Positions 30,500-63,638 of a DNA stretch of 64,000 nt are shown here, in pieces. Within the stretch, counting starts at the first letter, position 1; every line of letters starts with the position of its first letter. The notes beneath the pieces are model-generated. The model saw only the letters and a program-made list of their open reading frames with translations. It searched no databases and was not told the origin of the DNA. The position numbers and the translations under genes are program-made. Source of the DNA: Aplysia californica (Eukaryota > Mollusca > Gastropoda > Aplysiida > Aplysiidae); assembly GCF_000002075.1 (NCBI RefSeq), contig NW_004797740.1, positions 195,211-259,210 on the forward strand, in the 5' to 3' direction.

Positions 30500-31759
30500 T
30501 TGCATCACGATGGAATCAGGCTCTCGTCAATTTTTTTTAGCATATATGGAGATATTGGTATCATCTTAAAGCGTGTTCATTTGTCTTGCTTTTGATGAAA
30601 AATGTTCCCATTTATCTTGATTAGTGTAACCAAGATATCTGTACAGTGGAATCCTGTTATAACGAGAGGGAGGGGACCAGTACGAAATGTCCGTTACAGC
30701 AGGATTCTCGTTGTAAGGGATCCAGTAATAAATTCAAAGGAAATAATAAAGTAGGCCTAATCTATGAGTTTGGTGTTCTGTTTATTTCTTTTTGTCATCT
30801 CCATGATGACATTGTTCAGCATGACCTCTAGGTCTTTCTTGATCAAAAATTGAATCAGGTTTCCTTCTCTAGCGTTAGCGATGTTGACAGCTCGGCGTTG
30901 GCTATCAGAACGAAAGTTCTCTAGGCTAACTCGCCCTCTGTGTTGTCCCCCCACCCCACCACACCCTGTGGTGCTTGCCCTCGTCTCACATTCGCTCCAT
31001 GATCAATCACAGCACTGTGACCTCTCCATCCCCGAATCGGAGAAGTGAGAGGCATGATAGATATCTAGGCCTAGATAATCTAGACTAGGCTGGCCTATCA
31101 TTATCAGGACTGAGAAATCCTAGTTATCAGGCAGTGCGTTCTGCTTCACAACGGTGTGTCTGCGCGTGCCACACACTCCCCACTCATTCGCTCCGGCCTT
31201 CATCGTTGGCACACATGGGCTCTCCCATTCTTTGTTTCACTTGATAATCAACAAGTTTCTCAACTGGCGAGGTTTTCATATTTCAATGGCCTATGCGCTG
31301 TGCACAGGAGCAGCAATATTCCGCTATAACCGACTCGAGCATTTATGTGGTTGCGCTATAGCAGTATTTTATTTACAAAGATAAAGAAGGGAAAAAAACG
31401 GGGTTTTAGAATGATGTCTTTATAACAGGCTTCTCGTTGTTTCAGGACTCGTTATAAGTGGACTCCACTGTAATTAAAAGAGACAGGAGTCGCCTGATAT
31501 CCATGGAAGGTGATACTGGCCAGAATATGCCACCAAAGATATATGACTTCCATAGCTTGATTGTCCTTTTGGAAACTACAAATTTACCCTTTTTTTGTGC
31601 CTTTTATCGAATCCACTCAGATGGGCTTTTTAAAGGAACATACAAAATGTGACAAAGAAAAAAAAGGTGGTAAAAATTGCCCAACAGGCGGGAAAATGCT
31701 GGTTTTTTCGATTTCATTATTTTGACGAGGGCCTGATTTAACCATGATGCCACACATAT
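30500..31759. mobile_element. MITE family C, copy 2, split by a pogo-like element
   Basis: Left end TGCATCACGATGGAATCAGG, right end inverted as in the complete copy at 55921. The middle is interrupted by 30644-31470. Confidence 0.6.
30644..31470. mobile_element. Pogo/Tigger-like element B
   Basis: 827 bases with ends CAGTGGAATCCTGTTATAAC and TTATAAGTGGACTCCACTG, flanked by TA. Tigger-type end sequence (CAGT-GAATCC, TTATAACGAG). Interior too broken to show a transposase. Confidence 0.75.
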
Positions 31760-32665
31760 GATCTGATGAGTTGAGAAAATGTACATAATAACATGAATTG
31801 GATACATTCTTACTTTTTCGTGTGTGTTGTGCGCATTACACTTTGTATATATATATATGGATGTTGATACCTGGAAAAGTGCGTAGTACCCGATTTTTAA
31901 AAAAAATCAGAATGTTCATCTTATGATTGCAAGCCATTCTCCACTGATTTGTGCTGTTGGTCTTATGCTGAACTGTCACACAGAGTGATCTTGGTTTGAA
32001 TTCCCGGACACAGATTTTCTTGGACTCCATGTTGCTTGAGAAAGAAAGGAAGTTTTCTTGGTTATCTTTACCCAGAGTAGTGTCTATGGTATGTACTGGT
32101 TTGGCGAAGATACGAGTTTGATTCCCAGTTGGGGAGGTTGGGTTTTTTGTTGTTGTTTTGGGGGTTTTTTAGGGGGGGGGGGGATTTTATGCCCTAGATC
32201 AGTAACAGCAACTTACTGGATCGATTAGAAGTTTTTTTATTAAGTATCAGTCTGTCAGTTGTGATGTTGTACGCACACCCTAAAAATTTACATCTGTCAC
32301 TGCCACACACTTGGTTTGCACCTGTCAGTCAGAGATGCATATATTATAATCCGAGGTCCTGTCTGTTAAATACATATGTACATGTATATAAGTGTGTTTA
32401 CATTGCGTAGAACATGGCTTTATTCCGATCCTGAACTATATCCAGACAAATTTTATCTCAAATGATGCCATGGCGCGAATTTCTGCTGTGGTAACACTCA
32501 TCATGTGCTGTGTACTCCCAATAACTTAGATTAGATGGCAGTGACTTCATATTCGTTTTGTGTCCTGAATGCCAAGATGGTAAAAAGTATGTGAATTATT
32601 CGTGAATTTCTAGAGTTACGGCCACCTCATTTTTTTCAAATGCTTTAGTCTTGTACTACTTGTAG
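31760..32665. other. Intergenic sequence with tRNA-like SINE traces
   Basis: B-box-like TGGTTTGAATTCCC near 31993 and GAGTTTGATTCCC near 32120 suggest two short SINE remnants. Otherwise unassigned. Confidence 0.3.
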
Positions 32666-32810
32666 GATAAGCTTATTGTCCACATGCTGGCACATTGGTT
32701 TGATGTTTCACCGCACGCGCGCTCACACGCACATACACACACACATACGTGTGCATGCATGGTGAAACATCAAACCAATGTGCCAGCATCTGAACAATAA
32801 AGATCTTATC
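32666..32810. repeat. Strong hairpin (inverted repeat, 47-50 base arms)
   Basis: Left arm 32666-32712 pairs with right arm 32761-32810; CATGCTGGCACATTGGTTTG matches exactly in inverted form, with only about two mismatches in the inner 38 bases and a small bulge further out. The 48-base loop is CA-rich. Could be a miniature fold-back transposon or a transcribed hairpin. Confidence 0.8.
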
Positions 32811-33691
32811 TTGTCTAAAGGTTACTTAGCATACTTATTCACGCCGTAAGCATTGAGACAAGGCTCAATTTCATGTGATTTTAATTTCTTTGTTTTCTTC
32901 GGTTGTAAATTATGAGAAAAATTAAACTGAGCAATCAATACAAACCGTGAAATAAGTTGTGACTCTTGGGTTGTTTGTGTTTCATTTGGCAATTTTGATA
33001 GTTTGTTTATCTCTGGTCGTGAGGAAAGGGCATCTCAGCAGGTCGCAACCAAATAAAGCTTGTGTATTGATGTCCTTTTTTAAAAACTCGCATATATATG
33101 AGCTTCAAATCCTCTTCCCTCTCACTCACTTCCTCCTTCCTTATCCTAGCCAGTTCTTTCACTAAATGTTAGAAGTAGTTGATTGAAAGTCCTACCGCCC
33201 AAGGTTGGATTTTTCTTATTTTACTAAAAGAATGTAATGTTCTCCTCCACCTTTCAGACAGATATGCTAATTTATAAAAGCACATGATGTTTTCTAGTAA
33301 ACACTAACCAGAGATTTGTAAGCTGGAGGGAGATATTCAAATTTGAATGTTCTTTCAGTAGCCTCTTGTTTAAACTAGCTTACATTTCTTAATTTTTTAA
33401 CAGTTTTAGGAGTGCAAAATAGGTGCTGTCCCAGGAGAGGACTACTAAAAGAATATTCACTCTTTCCCCCCTCATGTGTCCCAGACTACATGGATAAACG
33501 TGGTACAATTATATGTACATTGAAAATGACAAGCACCTCACCTCCATATCTAGACTTTTTTGTTTACGTTTTTCTTCCTTACTCTTTATGATATCTGTTT
33601 CCCTGCATGTGCTTCTAAACATAATAGTCCCAACAGAGCATCTTAAACATTCAAACATTGTTTTACGAGATGGATACTCACTCCTTTATTG
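32811..33691. other. Intergenic sequence, no gene seen
   Basis: AT-rich, no recognisable repeat or exon. Confidence 0.3.
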
Positions 33692-33871
33692 CAGGTGGTT
33701 GGCAGATGCTCTGGTGTAGCTTGCTCTTTCTTTCCTATCAAAAGTTTATCGTCATTATCTCTCCTACTTCTTTTTTATGTTTGTTACTCTCTTGTAACAC
33801 CTCTAATATTTGGCGTTTATATGACCTAATTTTTTTGCAAGTGCCGTAAAACACTTACTTAAACAAAAATC
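33692..33871 (+). repeat. Short interspersed repeat D, copy 2
   Basis: GGTGGTTGGCAGATGCTCTG to AAGTGCCGTAAAACACTTAC with an A-rich end. Confidence 0.65.
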
Positions 33872-34367
33872 TCTCCTATTTATCTTTTCACATACACATA
33901 TCTGTTTTTCTCAAGCTTTAGGTTGGTCACAAAAATGGAGCCATTTACTATTCAACTGTCCATACTGAAAAGAAGTCAAATGGAAAAAAAACTTCAGAAA
34001 CCATTCATCTTTCAGAAAAGAAATCAATTACAAGTTTATTTACTGAATTTATATACTTACTTACTCTACTCATTTCAATAACAGTCAAATACAGTAAAGA
34101 TTCAAATCAGTTCATAATGAAATATATCACTATCACAGCCAATAGCATTTCATGGCAACAAATCAAAAACCAGTCTGCCAGAAACTCAACAGTAACAGAC
34201 AGCCATGTGGTAAAGTTATTTTCACTGAGTGAAAAACCATACAACCGGCTTTGAGAGGTAAGGAGACAAAAAAGGCTTCACGAACTATACAAATCTAATT
34301 ATTTTTTATACACAAGATTATTTGTAGGAACATCAGACTAGACAAAGATTTAAGTCTTTCATACAGA

Positions 34368-34548
34368 GGGTGGGTGGTTGGCAGGTGCTCTGGTGTGGTT
34401 TGCTTCTTCTTTCCTATCAAACATCTATCGTCCTTATCTCTCCTCCTTCTTTTTTGTGTTTGTCACTGTCTTGTAACACCTCTAATTGTTGGCATTTATA
34501 TGACCTTATTGTGTTGCAAGTGCCGTAAAACCTCTACTAAAACTAACT
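34368..34548 (+). repeat. Short interspersed repeat D, copy 3
   Basis: Best preserved copy: GGTTGGCAGGTGCTCTGGTG at the left and GTTGCAAGTGCCGTAAAACC at the right. Confidence 0.7.
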
Positions 34549-34679
34549 TTTATACAGAGGAGAGTGGAAAGGGGTATGTACCCCACTCCCTAGGGAACTA
34601 GAGTAGGCAACAAAAGCTAGGAAATAAAATCCACTAATGAATTAACTAATCAAACATTAACAAATGCATCCATTTATTA

Positions 34680-34742
34680 TTAGTTTTAGTAGAGGTTTTA
34701 CAGCGCTCGCAACTGCATAAGTTCATATGAGTGCCAAGGGGT
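34680..34742 (-). repeat. Short interspersed repeat D, 3' fragment
   Basis: TTTTAGTAGAGGTTTTACAG is the inverted 3' end of the family; the rest is lost. Confidence 0.5.
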
Positions 34743-35598
34743 GGATGTCAACAGAGAAGTCCTTGCAGGGAATCAGGCATACTCTGCTCACCTCTCTAGC
34801 TTCAACAGCACAAAGTCTGCTTCCACTATCAAGACACCCCGGAAATAGGTCACAAGAGTGTGACAAACGTACAAAAGAAGTAGAGGAAAATGACGGTAGT
34901 AAGGATTTGGAAAGAAAAAGCAGCATTTTCCTGCTGCAGTTAAGGCACAGTTATGAGCATGACATTGATGAATCAGCCCATTTACAATTCTACTGTGCTT
35001 AAGAACATGTTAATGTCCCCCCTTTGGGAATGGCCTAAAGACACTTCAGTCAGTAGCACTGAATTATTCAAATTCTCTGTTCTATTTTAATGTTGAAACT
35101 GTACCTACCCACTCACATTTTCGTAGTCAATGACGGTCTGATACGAATAAGATCACTAACATGGCACTCAAAAAAGGGACATCTGACATTCCTGACAAAA
35201 GAAAGAAGAAGACTTTCACACTACAAAACAATTTTAACTGACTTTTGTGTTGCCTGACTGACATTAACCTCTACACAACAACAACGCAGACACAAAAATA
35301 AATGCTAACTTTGTAACAAAAACCGCGAAGTAAAAAACGATCGAAAGGGCCATAAGAAAGAAAAGTGTACCAAAATTTGCATACAAAATAAAGAACACCG
35401 ACTTTGCTACAAAAACAACAAAGAAAAAAATGCTACTTTTGTTACAATGAACTTTAACAAAATAAAATCAAAAGAGCTCTATATATAAATTATAAAGAAA
35501 AGGAAGTGTACCACAGTTTGTTCAGAAGATGGCACAGGCATATTGTTCATCCTGAGAAAAAAAAAAATTTCATTGAACAAAAACAAAATATAAAGTGC
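34743..35598 (-). other. Probable 3' untranslated region of the TMEM232-like gene
   Basis: A-rich (plus strand) sequence after the stop with no gene. A minus-strand AATAAA (TTTATT at about 34675) is a possible cleavage signal, unproven. Confidence 0.3.
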
Positions 35599-55697
<20,099 letters not shown>

Positions 55698-55737
55698 CTT
55701 GACAGTCTTCAATATATGCAGTCAAGGTCTCAAACTT
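55698..55737 (-). other. 5' untranslated part of TMEM232-like exon 1
   Basis: Forty bases lie between a good 3' splice site (TTTTCATTTTCAG on the minus strand, ending at 55738) and the start codon. At least one non-coding exon must therefore lie further right; it and the promoter were not found. Confidence 0.5.
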
Positions 55738-55920
55738 CTGAAAATGAAAAGTTAACACACTATTCATCACTACATGAAAGTATGAATTTAATCGGCATTT
55801 ATTCTATTATAAATGTAAATGAAAACAGAAGAAAAAAAACTTTGAAGAAGTCGGTCAAGATTCATAAAACAGTATTTGAAAGTACATGAGTTTGCAAAAA
55901 AATAAGAAAGGAAGCAATAA

Positions 55921-56352
55921 TATGTATCACGACGTGGTGAAATCAGGCGCTCGTCAAAATAACGAAATTGGAAAAACAGGTATTTTTCCGCCCGTTTGGA
56001 AATTTTAATTGAATTTTTTTTTTTCACTCAACACATTAAAGAACACATTTCAGTGTTGATTTTTACAGCAAAACGTCTATTAAAGGCATAAAAGATGTAA
56101 ATTTTCAGTTTCCACGGACTCTCAAGCTGAGGAAATAACTTAACTTTGGCAACCATTTTCACGCTAATTTTACCTCTGAAACCAAACGACCCCCACCTCC
56201 TTCAATCACCAATATCTTGATTTATATCTTAGATATATGGATATTTTTTTACATCAAAAGCAAGGCAAATGGGCAGGCTTTAAGATGGTACCAATAACTC
56301 TATATGTCTCAAAATTGACGAGCACCTGATTCCACCGCGTCGTGACGCATAT
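55921..56352. mobile_element. MITE family C, complete copy
   Basis: About 430 bases with inverted ends TATGTATCACGACG...CAGGCGCTCGTCAA and TTGACGAGCACCTGATTCC...GTCGTGACGCATATA. Related copies lie at 20640, 30500 and 36695. Confidence 0.7.
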
Positions 56353-57059
56353 ATTCAATAAGAAATTTTAACACATCAACTCCAATCTAACCCCCTATGT
56401 CCCTACCCTCGCGTCAGATGAGTGTTGTGCCCATGATTAGCCATAAGTGTTAAAAGCCGCCATGCCAACAGTCATTTTCTGTGTTGATTCACAGTTATGT
56501 GTTTGGCCAACCATGAAATAGTACCAACTGCTTGATCCATCCCCTTCCCCCCACGACCCACACCCCACTGACCATACAAATGCCATCCACCCTTGTGGCT
56601 CTCTTTTTTCATGTCCCATTCACCTGAAGACTGTTACACAAACAAATATGTTTCAGATCAACGCATGGTGTGTGGTTGTGATAAGATAGTATAAATAGGG
56701 ACGGAGGGTAGGACTTTACAGAATAATGTGAACTGCACCCTATCTGACTACAGTCGAACTCGGATTCAACAAACTCGGATTCAACGAAAGGAGGTGGATT
56801 CCCCATTTTTTCTCTTCTTTAAAATCAATAAAAAATAACTCTGAATCAATGAACACATAGATGAGCAAGCTCAGATTCAACTACGCCCCTTGCAGGGTGA
56901 ACAGTTCTCCTTGGCGTGGCTTCGTTCATTTTCCTCCCGCAACGAACCTTACCTATTCCTGGAAACCATCAACGGCACATGCATCGTGAACCATTATTCA
57001 CTTAGCGGCGTATTGTTAATATCTTAAGCGACCAACCAGCAGCCTTCTTTCATACCAGC
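56353..57059. other. Right flank of the TMEM232-like gene
   Basis: Holds a pogo-type terminus (ACAGTCGAACTCGGATTCAA at 56753) with a duplicated CTCGGATTCAAC motif and no partner end found. A leading non-coding exon of the TMEM232-like gene may lie here or beyond. Confidence 0.35.
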
Positions 57060-57330
57060 ACATGCATTGTTGGCAGGGTCAAATGGGCAGCCAGCACACA
57101 TGTGACTAAATTAAAAAGTGGGAGAGACCGCGATCTGTGAATGTGGAAATGACCAAGAGGATGCCAACCATATCCTTCAGCATTGCCTGCGCTACGCCAC
57201 CCTTCATACACAGACGTGGTAGAATGAGACTCCCCTTGAGAGAAAGCTCTACGGCAGTCTCTTAGATTTGAAGAGGACTGCACAGTTTGTGCGTGACATC
57301 GGACTGACTGTCTAGCAGCTGTCATCGAGA
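57060..57330 (+). mobile_element. LINE ORF2 C-terminal fragment
   Basis: Frames give CECGNDQEDANHILQHCLRY and LLDLKRTAQFVRDIGLTV, the Cys-rich terminal segment and end of a non-LTR retrotransposon ORF2, broken by stops, followed by GAA repeats. Only the last ~90 codons remain. Confidence 0.65.
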
Positions 57331-57349
57331 ACGAGGAAGAAGAAGAAGA

Positions 57350-57940
57350 AAGACTGCCAAAGGGTTTTTCTTTTCTTTTCAAAAAGGGGGATGGATGGTG
57401 TAAGAAGGGTTTTTTGTGTTGTTTTGAGGGGGAGGGGGGGGGGTTGTAAGCTTTCTTTTTGTTGCTGATTTTGTGCAAGGATAAAATAAACGAAATATTA
57501 TGTTAGACGAAGAAGACTGAGAGCCATGGTAAAACAAACACACGGGTCGCCACCACTCCGAGAATGAGCGATGCTTCTGCTGCAAGTTCACGTCAACGTC
57601 CATCCATTGTTACTTTGTCACAGATTAGGTACACAAAACAGTGACCAGTCACCTCGCACACGATTTGTGCACGAGTTGTGGGCGGGGCTTATAGGTTATG
57701 ATGGATCACGCTTCCCTCATCATTTGTTGAAAATGTATCGTTAGGCCTACCCATTGATCAATTGATTTGGGTAAACATTCACTGGAGGGACTAACAATAA
57801 TGACAGGTGAATGAATTATGACCCACAGCGTTAGGGGCCGATTCAAAATTTATGACAAAGCATAGGACAATGTAAGACCCCATCTGGTCACTTGAGGCAG
57901 GTAAATTTGACAGTGGGTTGATAAAAATAAGGTACCCCCC
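57350..57940 (-). mobile_element. Element A, copy 3 (inverted, partial)
   Basis: Long inverted match to 17540-18140 (GGGCGGGGCTTATAGGTTAT, GGTAAAACAAACACACGGGT). Terminal repeats are missing. Confidence 0.65.
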
Positions 57941-58080
57941 CCCCCCTCAACCTCTTTCGTTTTTTTTTTTGAAAGTGTTAATTTGTGTTATCTTTAAACA
58001 ATCTAAGCAATTCTTGTTCCATAAATCTAGCCAGTACCAGTACTATTCTGCACTAGCTCCTCTTTTCCTCCCCAAACAAA

Positions 58081-58163
58081 GTTGTGCACACAAACACACA
58101 CACATACACACAAACACACACACATGCACACGCACAAGCAAACGCAAACACACACACACCTCA
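58081..58163. repeat. CA-rich microsatellite
   Basis: Interrupted CA repeats. Confidence 0.8.
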
Positions 58164-58299
58164 AAAAGTCGACGATGAAACCAACCTCGCATCCCCTAGT
58201 GACGTAGCCCATCACGCGCTAAGGGGCAAAAGTGGGTCCGCAACTGCGTGGACAAAAGCCCAAAGAGCTTAATGGAGGTAGAGAATCTTTGGCATTACC

Positions 58300-58470
58300 G
58301 AACGGAATTGCGTGCATAGCAAAGTATAATTGCGCACATATAGCGAAGAAAAAAAAATGTACTGGTGGACGCAATTGCGTGCATTTATAGCAAAAAATGT
58401 ATTGATGCATAACTGTGTGTGCATTGCAAAAAATGGGTTGATGCACGCACTTGCATACGTAGACACTCTC
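58300..58470. repeat. Irregular minisatellite, 36-45 base units
   Basis: About four diverged units containing GCAATTGCGTGCATTTATAG, GCAAAAAATG and TTGATGCAC. Confidence 0.65.
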
Positions 58471-58945
58471 GTATAATAATAGTGACACCTGGACAGTCTT
58501 CGGGGGATAATAACTACATGATCATACTAAAAGGGTGGACTTCCGTTACGAGCGACCACTATTAAATCTAGATTATACTCAATTGCTTCCCAAAACATGA
58601 TGGAAGACTGAAATTTAAGCCACTGTTATACCATCTGTTCATGACAAAATTATGGCATTTTGCGAATTTTTACGCCCAGTTCAAAGGAGCTTCTCTCACT
58701 CACAGGTTCGAATCACGGTCACGTCACTGATTTTTCTAATCATGTCATATTAAAGAGTATGCTTTCAGATGTTACCATGTCACTAATAATACACATTCCA
58801 GGAGAAGAGACAAAAGAAAGCAACAGAACACAAAGTAACACAAAACCAGTTTACTTTCTTTACTTTCTTTATTCCCCAACCAAATACTAAACCCTATCTT
58901 TTACATAGACCACTCAAAAGTCCCTTCTTTACTGCGTAGGCTGTA

Positions 58946-58950
58946 GGTTG
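58946..58950. repeat. Gypsy target-site duplication, left
   Basis: GGTTG directly outside the left LTR; repeated at 63831-63835. Confidence 0.85.
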
Positions 58951-59144
58951 TGTTACGTTCTTGGCTATGCTTATATAGCTTGACGAATAATTATAAAACG
59001 TGCTCACAAACAAACACAAGACCTCAGTGAGAATGAGTAGTAACGGAAGTTATCCTTTATTACCAAGGAGGTCACATTACGACCTTGAGGCGTTATAACA
59101 TAGTTGGTCAGTTAAGTCCAAGCTATTGATGTACACACATGACA
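58951..59144 (-). repeat. LTR (3' LTR of the Gypsy element)
   Basis: 194 bases, TG...CA ends, matching 63639-63830 with only about one substitution and a two-base length difference. Confidence 0.9.
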
Positions 59145-62100
59145 TCCCACCTCTTTTAAAAGTTACATTTGCCTTTTGTAACGGATGTTGAACATCAACC
59201 TTGAGAACGATAGTCCTTGATGACATCATGACTTGATCACACACATAAATGTATCCAGTGGTGTGCTAGTTTTAACACAAGCATTGGACTGGTCAGCTCT
59301 AAGCTTTTACTTTAGTGTAAAATATGCATAGTGTATTTTGCATGAGTGTTGTGGTCAACAGTGAATAACATTTTTAATGACTTTGCCTACAACGTATATT
59401 TGTTTGGTTTCCTCACTGTGCGACCACTTCTAGTGATATAATGTGGAACGTTGTGTGTGTCGGAGTGTTCCGGTGAAGGCGGGTTGCCTCCACGATCACG
59501 GGTGTGTTCGTACACTTCTTGATCATTTCGTGGTGAGTTTGGGAACTCGACCAGTGGTCTGGATGCTTGAGGTCCAGCTTGACCACGTATGATGGGTGCG
59601 GGGACATTATTGTGGACATTGCTTCTGTATGAACCACCCTCGCACTGGTCTGGTTGGAGGTCATGATGAGGCTCTCCTGACTGCAAGAGGTGCTGTCGGT
59701 TTCTGCGAAGCAAACCTCTCTTTGTACGGATGATGTAAGACCTGTTATCTAGTTGCTCTTTTACTTGAGCTGGTTCCCAAGTACCGCTGCGACTGTCTCG
59801 GTACCTGATGAACTCCTGGGGTTTCAAAGTCGCTAGGTCTTTTGTGTGACTGTTGTAGTATTTTGCGTGTTTGTCCTTCCTGTCTTTGATCATTCAACTG
59901 CTAACGATCCTTTTGATTCTGTTGGAGACGGAAGAAGTGTCCTCAGCTTTCTTCCCATGAGCATTTCAGCTGGTGAGGCTTGGTCTGATTTGTCTGTCGT
60001 TCGGAAGTTGAGGATGCTTAGATAGGGATCCTCGCCACTGTCTTTTGCTTTCGTGAGGATTTGTTTCACAGTCTGCACTGTTCTCTCTGCAAGTCCATTA
60101 GACCTTGGATACAGTGGACTGGATGTCTTATGTTCAATCTCCCATGACTCTGTGAACTTTCTAAAGTCAGTGGACGAGAACTGTGGTCCATTGTCAGTCA
60201 CGAGCTGGAGCGGTATGCCATGCCTTGCAAATATTGCCTTCATATGGTGTATGACCGTTCCACTCGTTGTATCATTCAGGAGACTGACTTCAAAAAATTT
60301 TGTTGTGTAATCCACGACAAGCAAGTAGTTTTTTCTTCCGAAGTGGAAAAGATCTGCCCCTACCTTTTCAAATGGTCTTTCTGGAATGGTGTGACTTTGC
60401 AGTGGCTGTCTTTGTTGAGTTTTTCTATATTTCAGACATATTGGGCATGTCCCAACCACTCTTTCAATGTCTTTAGACATTCCAGGCCAGTACACGCTTT
60501 GGCGTGCTCTTTGCTTGGACATCTCTATACCAATGTGTCCTTGGTGAATTTTTGATCATATTTCTTTCTACAAGGCCGCAGGTATTACAATTTGTTGTCC
60601 TTTGAGGAGTAACTTTTTGTAAATTACCAGTTCTTCCCTGAAGGTCCAAAATGGCTTTGCTGCTAAGGGCACTTTTGAGATGTTCTCGGGCCAACCTTTC
60701 TTTATGAGGTCTGCAATTAGCTGACACTTCTCATCTGCCAGCTGGAGGCGTTTTATTTCTTCCAGCTTCTCTTGTGACACTGCAGCTTGTTGCATCACCA
60801 TGTCAACAAATGCATTCATTTCTTTTTCCAGAATTTCTGGTTTCGCTTCTGTCTCTACAGCTCTAGACAGAGTGTCTGACAGTACCTGGTCCTTTCCTTT
60901 TTTGTATTGTATATCAACGTCGTATGCTTGGAGCCTGAGCATAAATCGTTGTATCCTAGCCGGGCACTTGTCGTACGCCTTACTTTGTATTGCAACGAGA
61001 GGTTTGTGGTCAGTTTCCACAGTCACTCTTCTTCCGTAGACATACTGATGGAACCTTTCCATGGCAAACACTATAGCCAGTGTCTCTTTCTCTATCATGG
61101 CATAATTTTCTTCTGCACTGGTCATACTCCTGGATGCAAAGGCAATTGGCTTGTTGTCCTGGAGCAGAACTGCTCCTAGTCCATCTTTGCATGCGTCTGC
61201 TGACACGACCACAGGCTTGTTAGGGTCAAAGAATGCCAGCACTGGGCTTCTGTAGCAGCTGACGGAGTGATGCAGTTTTTTCTGACATGTTGGGAATGTA
61301 TTTTGTCAGATACGTTACCATGCCAAGAAATCTCATCAGATCTTGTCTGTTCTTTGGTGCAGGCATGTTTTTTATAGCTGTCACCTTTGATGGATCCGCT
61401 TTTACTCCTGATTCCGTGAGTATATGTCCAAGGTACTTCAATTCTGTCTTGAAGAATTCGCATTTTGTTTTGTTGAACTTCAGTCCGTTTTCTCTTGCTC
61501 TCTGCAAGACTTGGCTCAATCGTTTACAATGTTCTTCTACTGATTGGCTCCATATGCAAAGGTCATCTTCATAGCTCACAACACCTTCAATATCTCCAAA
61601 AAATCTGTGTATTATTTTCTGGAAGACTTCAGGAGCTGACTTGATTCCGAATGGCAGCCTGAGAAACTTGAATCTGCCAAATGGTGTAGCAAATGTACAG
61701 AGCTCCGAGCTTTTGTGATCTAGTGGTACTTGCCAGAAACCACTTGAGGCATCGAGCTTGGTGAAGTACTTGGCACCTTTCATCTCTATTGTGACTTCCT
61801 CTAGTGTAGGTAACTGGTAGTTTTCCCTTCTTATAGCCTCGTTGAGCCTTTTGGGATCAATGCAGACCCGGATGTCTCAATTTGGTTTCTGTACCATAAT
61901 CATGGGGTTCACCCAGTCTGTTGGTTCTTCTACCTTTTCAATGACTCCAAGTCTCTGCATTCTTTCAAGTTCAACTTTCAACTTTGGCTTCATCGCAAGG
62001 GGAACTCGTCTAGCCGCAGCAACAACAGGTGTGACGTTGTGGTCTACCTTGATGTGATGTGTATCCTTGATACAGCCCATCTCTCCAAAAATGTCGCTGT

Positions 62101-63638
62101 ACTCCTCTAGTATATTTGACAGTTCTGGAGGTCTTTGATGTCCTGTCTGTGACTTCAGTTCATGTATCCTCTGGATGAGGTTCATTTGAGAACATGTTTT
62201 CAATCCCAAAATTGACTGAGCATCGGGTGATGATGCCACCACGAAGTCCACGTAATATTTCTTTCCTTTATGAAAACAAGGGAGGTGAACTTGGCCACTC
62301 ACTGGGATTTTGTTCCCCGAGTATGACGTCAGTCTTACTTTTGATGGGACTATCAGAGCATTAACTTGTTTTGCCTGTTGCTCTGAGATTATGTTCACCT
62401 GAGCTCCTGTGTCCAGCTTGACTTTCATCTGCTGGCCTCTACAGTTGAGTTGAACAAACCAGTTTTCTTCCTCTTGTTTATTGTTATTTACAGCACCTAT
62501 GAAAAACTCTTCATCACTTCGGCTCTCATGGCGCTTTTGTTCTTTTGATTCCACTACTTGCTGAACTTTTTTAGCTCTACACACTTTGGCGAAGTGATTC
62601 TGTTTCTTGCATATGTTGCAAGTTTTTCCAAACGCCGGACATGCTCTACTTCCATGAGTGCTTCCGCATCTGTTACAGTGGAAGGTTGATGTCTCGACTT
62701 TATTCTTCTGTTTTCCTGGTGGTTTGACGAACTTCTTAGTCTTCACCACATTCACTGCTTCTGCCTCCTCAGCCATTATGTTGAGCCCTTTTCTGGATTC
62801 TTCATCCGCTCTGCAAATAGACATTGCCGACTCAAGGGTGAGGTCTGGCTCTCTGAGCAGTCGTTCTTTTACTACCATGTTCTTTATTCCCACGACAATA
62901 CGGTCTCTAATCATGTCTTCCTCCAAAGTTCCATACTGGCAAAGTTTTGATAAGCGCTTTAGGTCTGTAACAAACTCGTCCAGAGACTCATTTGGCTGCT
63001 GTACTCTACTGTTGAACTTATATCTCTCTAGAGTCACGTTTTGCTTTGGTTTGCAATATTGGTCAAATCTTCTGAACAAGACTTCAAGTTTGTTCTGTTC
63101 TTCTTCAGGAATTGTCCAAGTATTGTAGATTTCTCTTCCAGATCTGCCAATGATATATAAAAATGCTGAGCATTTGTCTTTTTCGGTTTCTTTTGCCATG
63201 GTGAGATCAATATATAGTCTCATTTCTTGTGACCACATTCTCCATCTCTCTGCGAGGCTATGGGAGTCTGAGAAACTAAGTTCCTCTGGTGATTTTAGTC
63301 TGGACATTTTTTATTTTATCCTTCTCAACCACCAATCTGGTCACCGGCGACGAACCTGACCAACGTTGGTACGTGTCGACAAAGCAAATCTGGGGAGTAC
63401 GCGCTCTGCGGTCAGTACGCTTCCCGAAATTACCTGCAGTCTGCACCTGCAGATAACTCCACGTGGTCTGAACGAAACACGTTGTGGGTGCGCTCACGGT
63501 ACCAGTACCTGGGCGGATGCGCTGCCCAAAATAGAAATGTGAGCAAAGAAAATTGCGATTACAGCAAAGGCAATGTTATAAAGCCTACCTGCCAGTTACA
63601 ATGGGGAAACAGACGTTAGTTCTGCACTTCTGACACCA

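Noticed and set aside
57918-58272. ORFs over the CA tract
   Set aside because: Thr/His repeats from a microsatellite.
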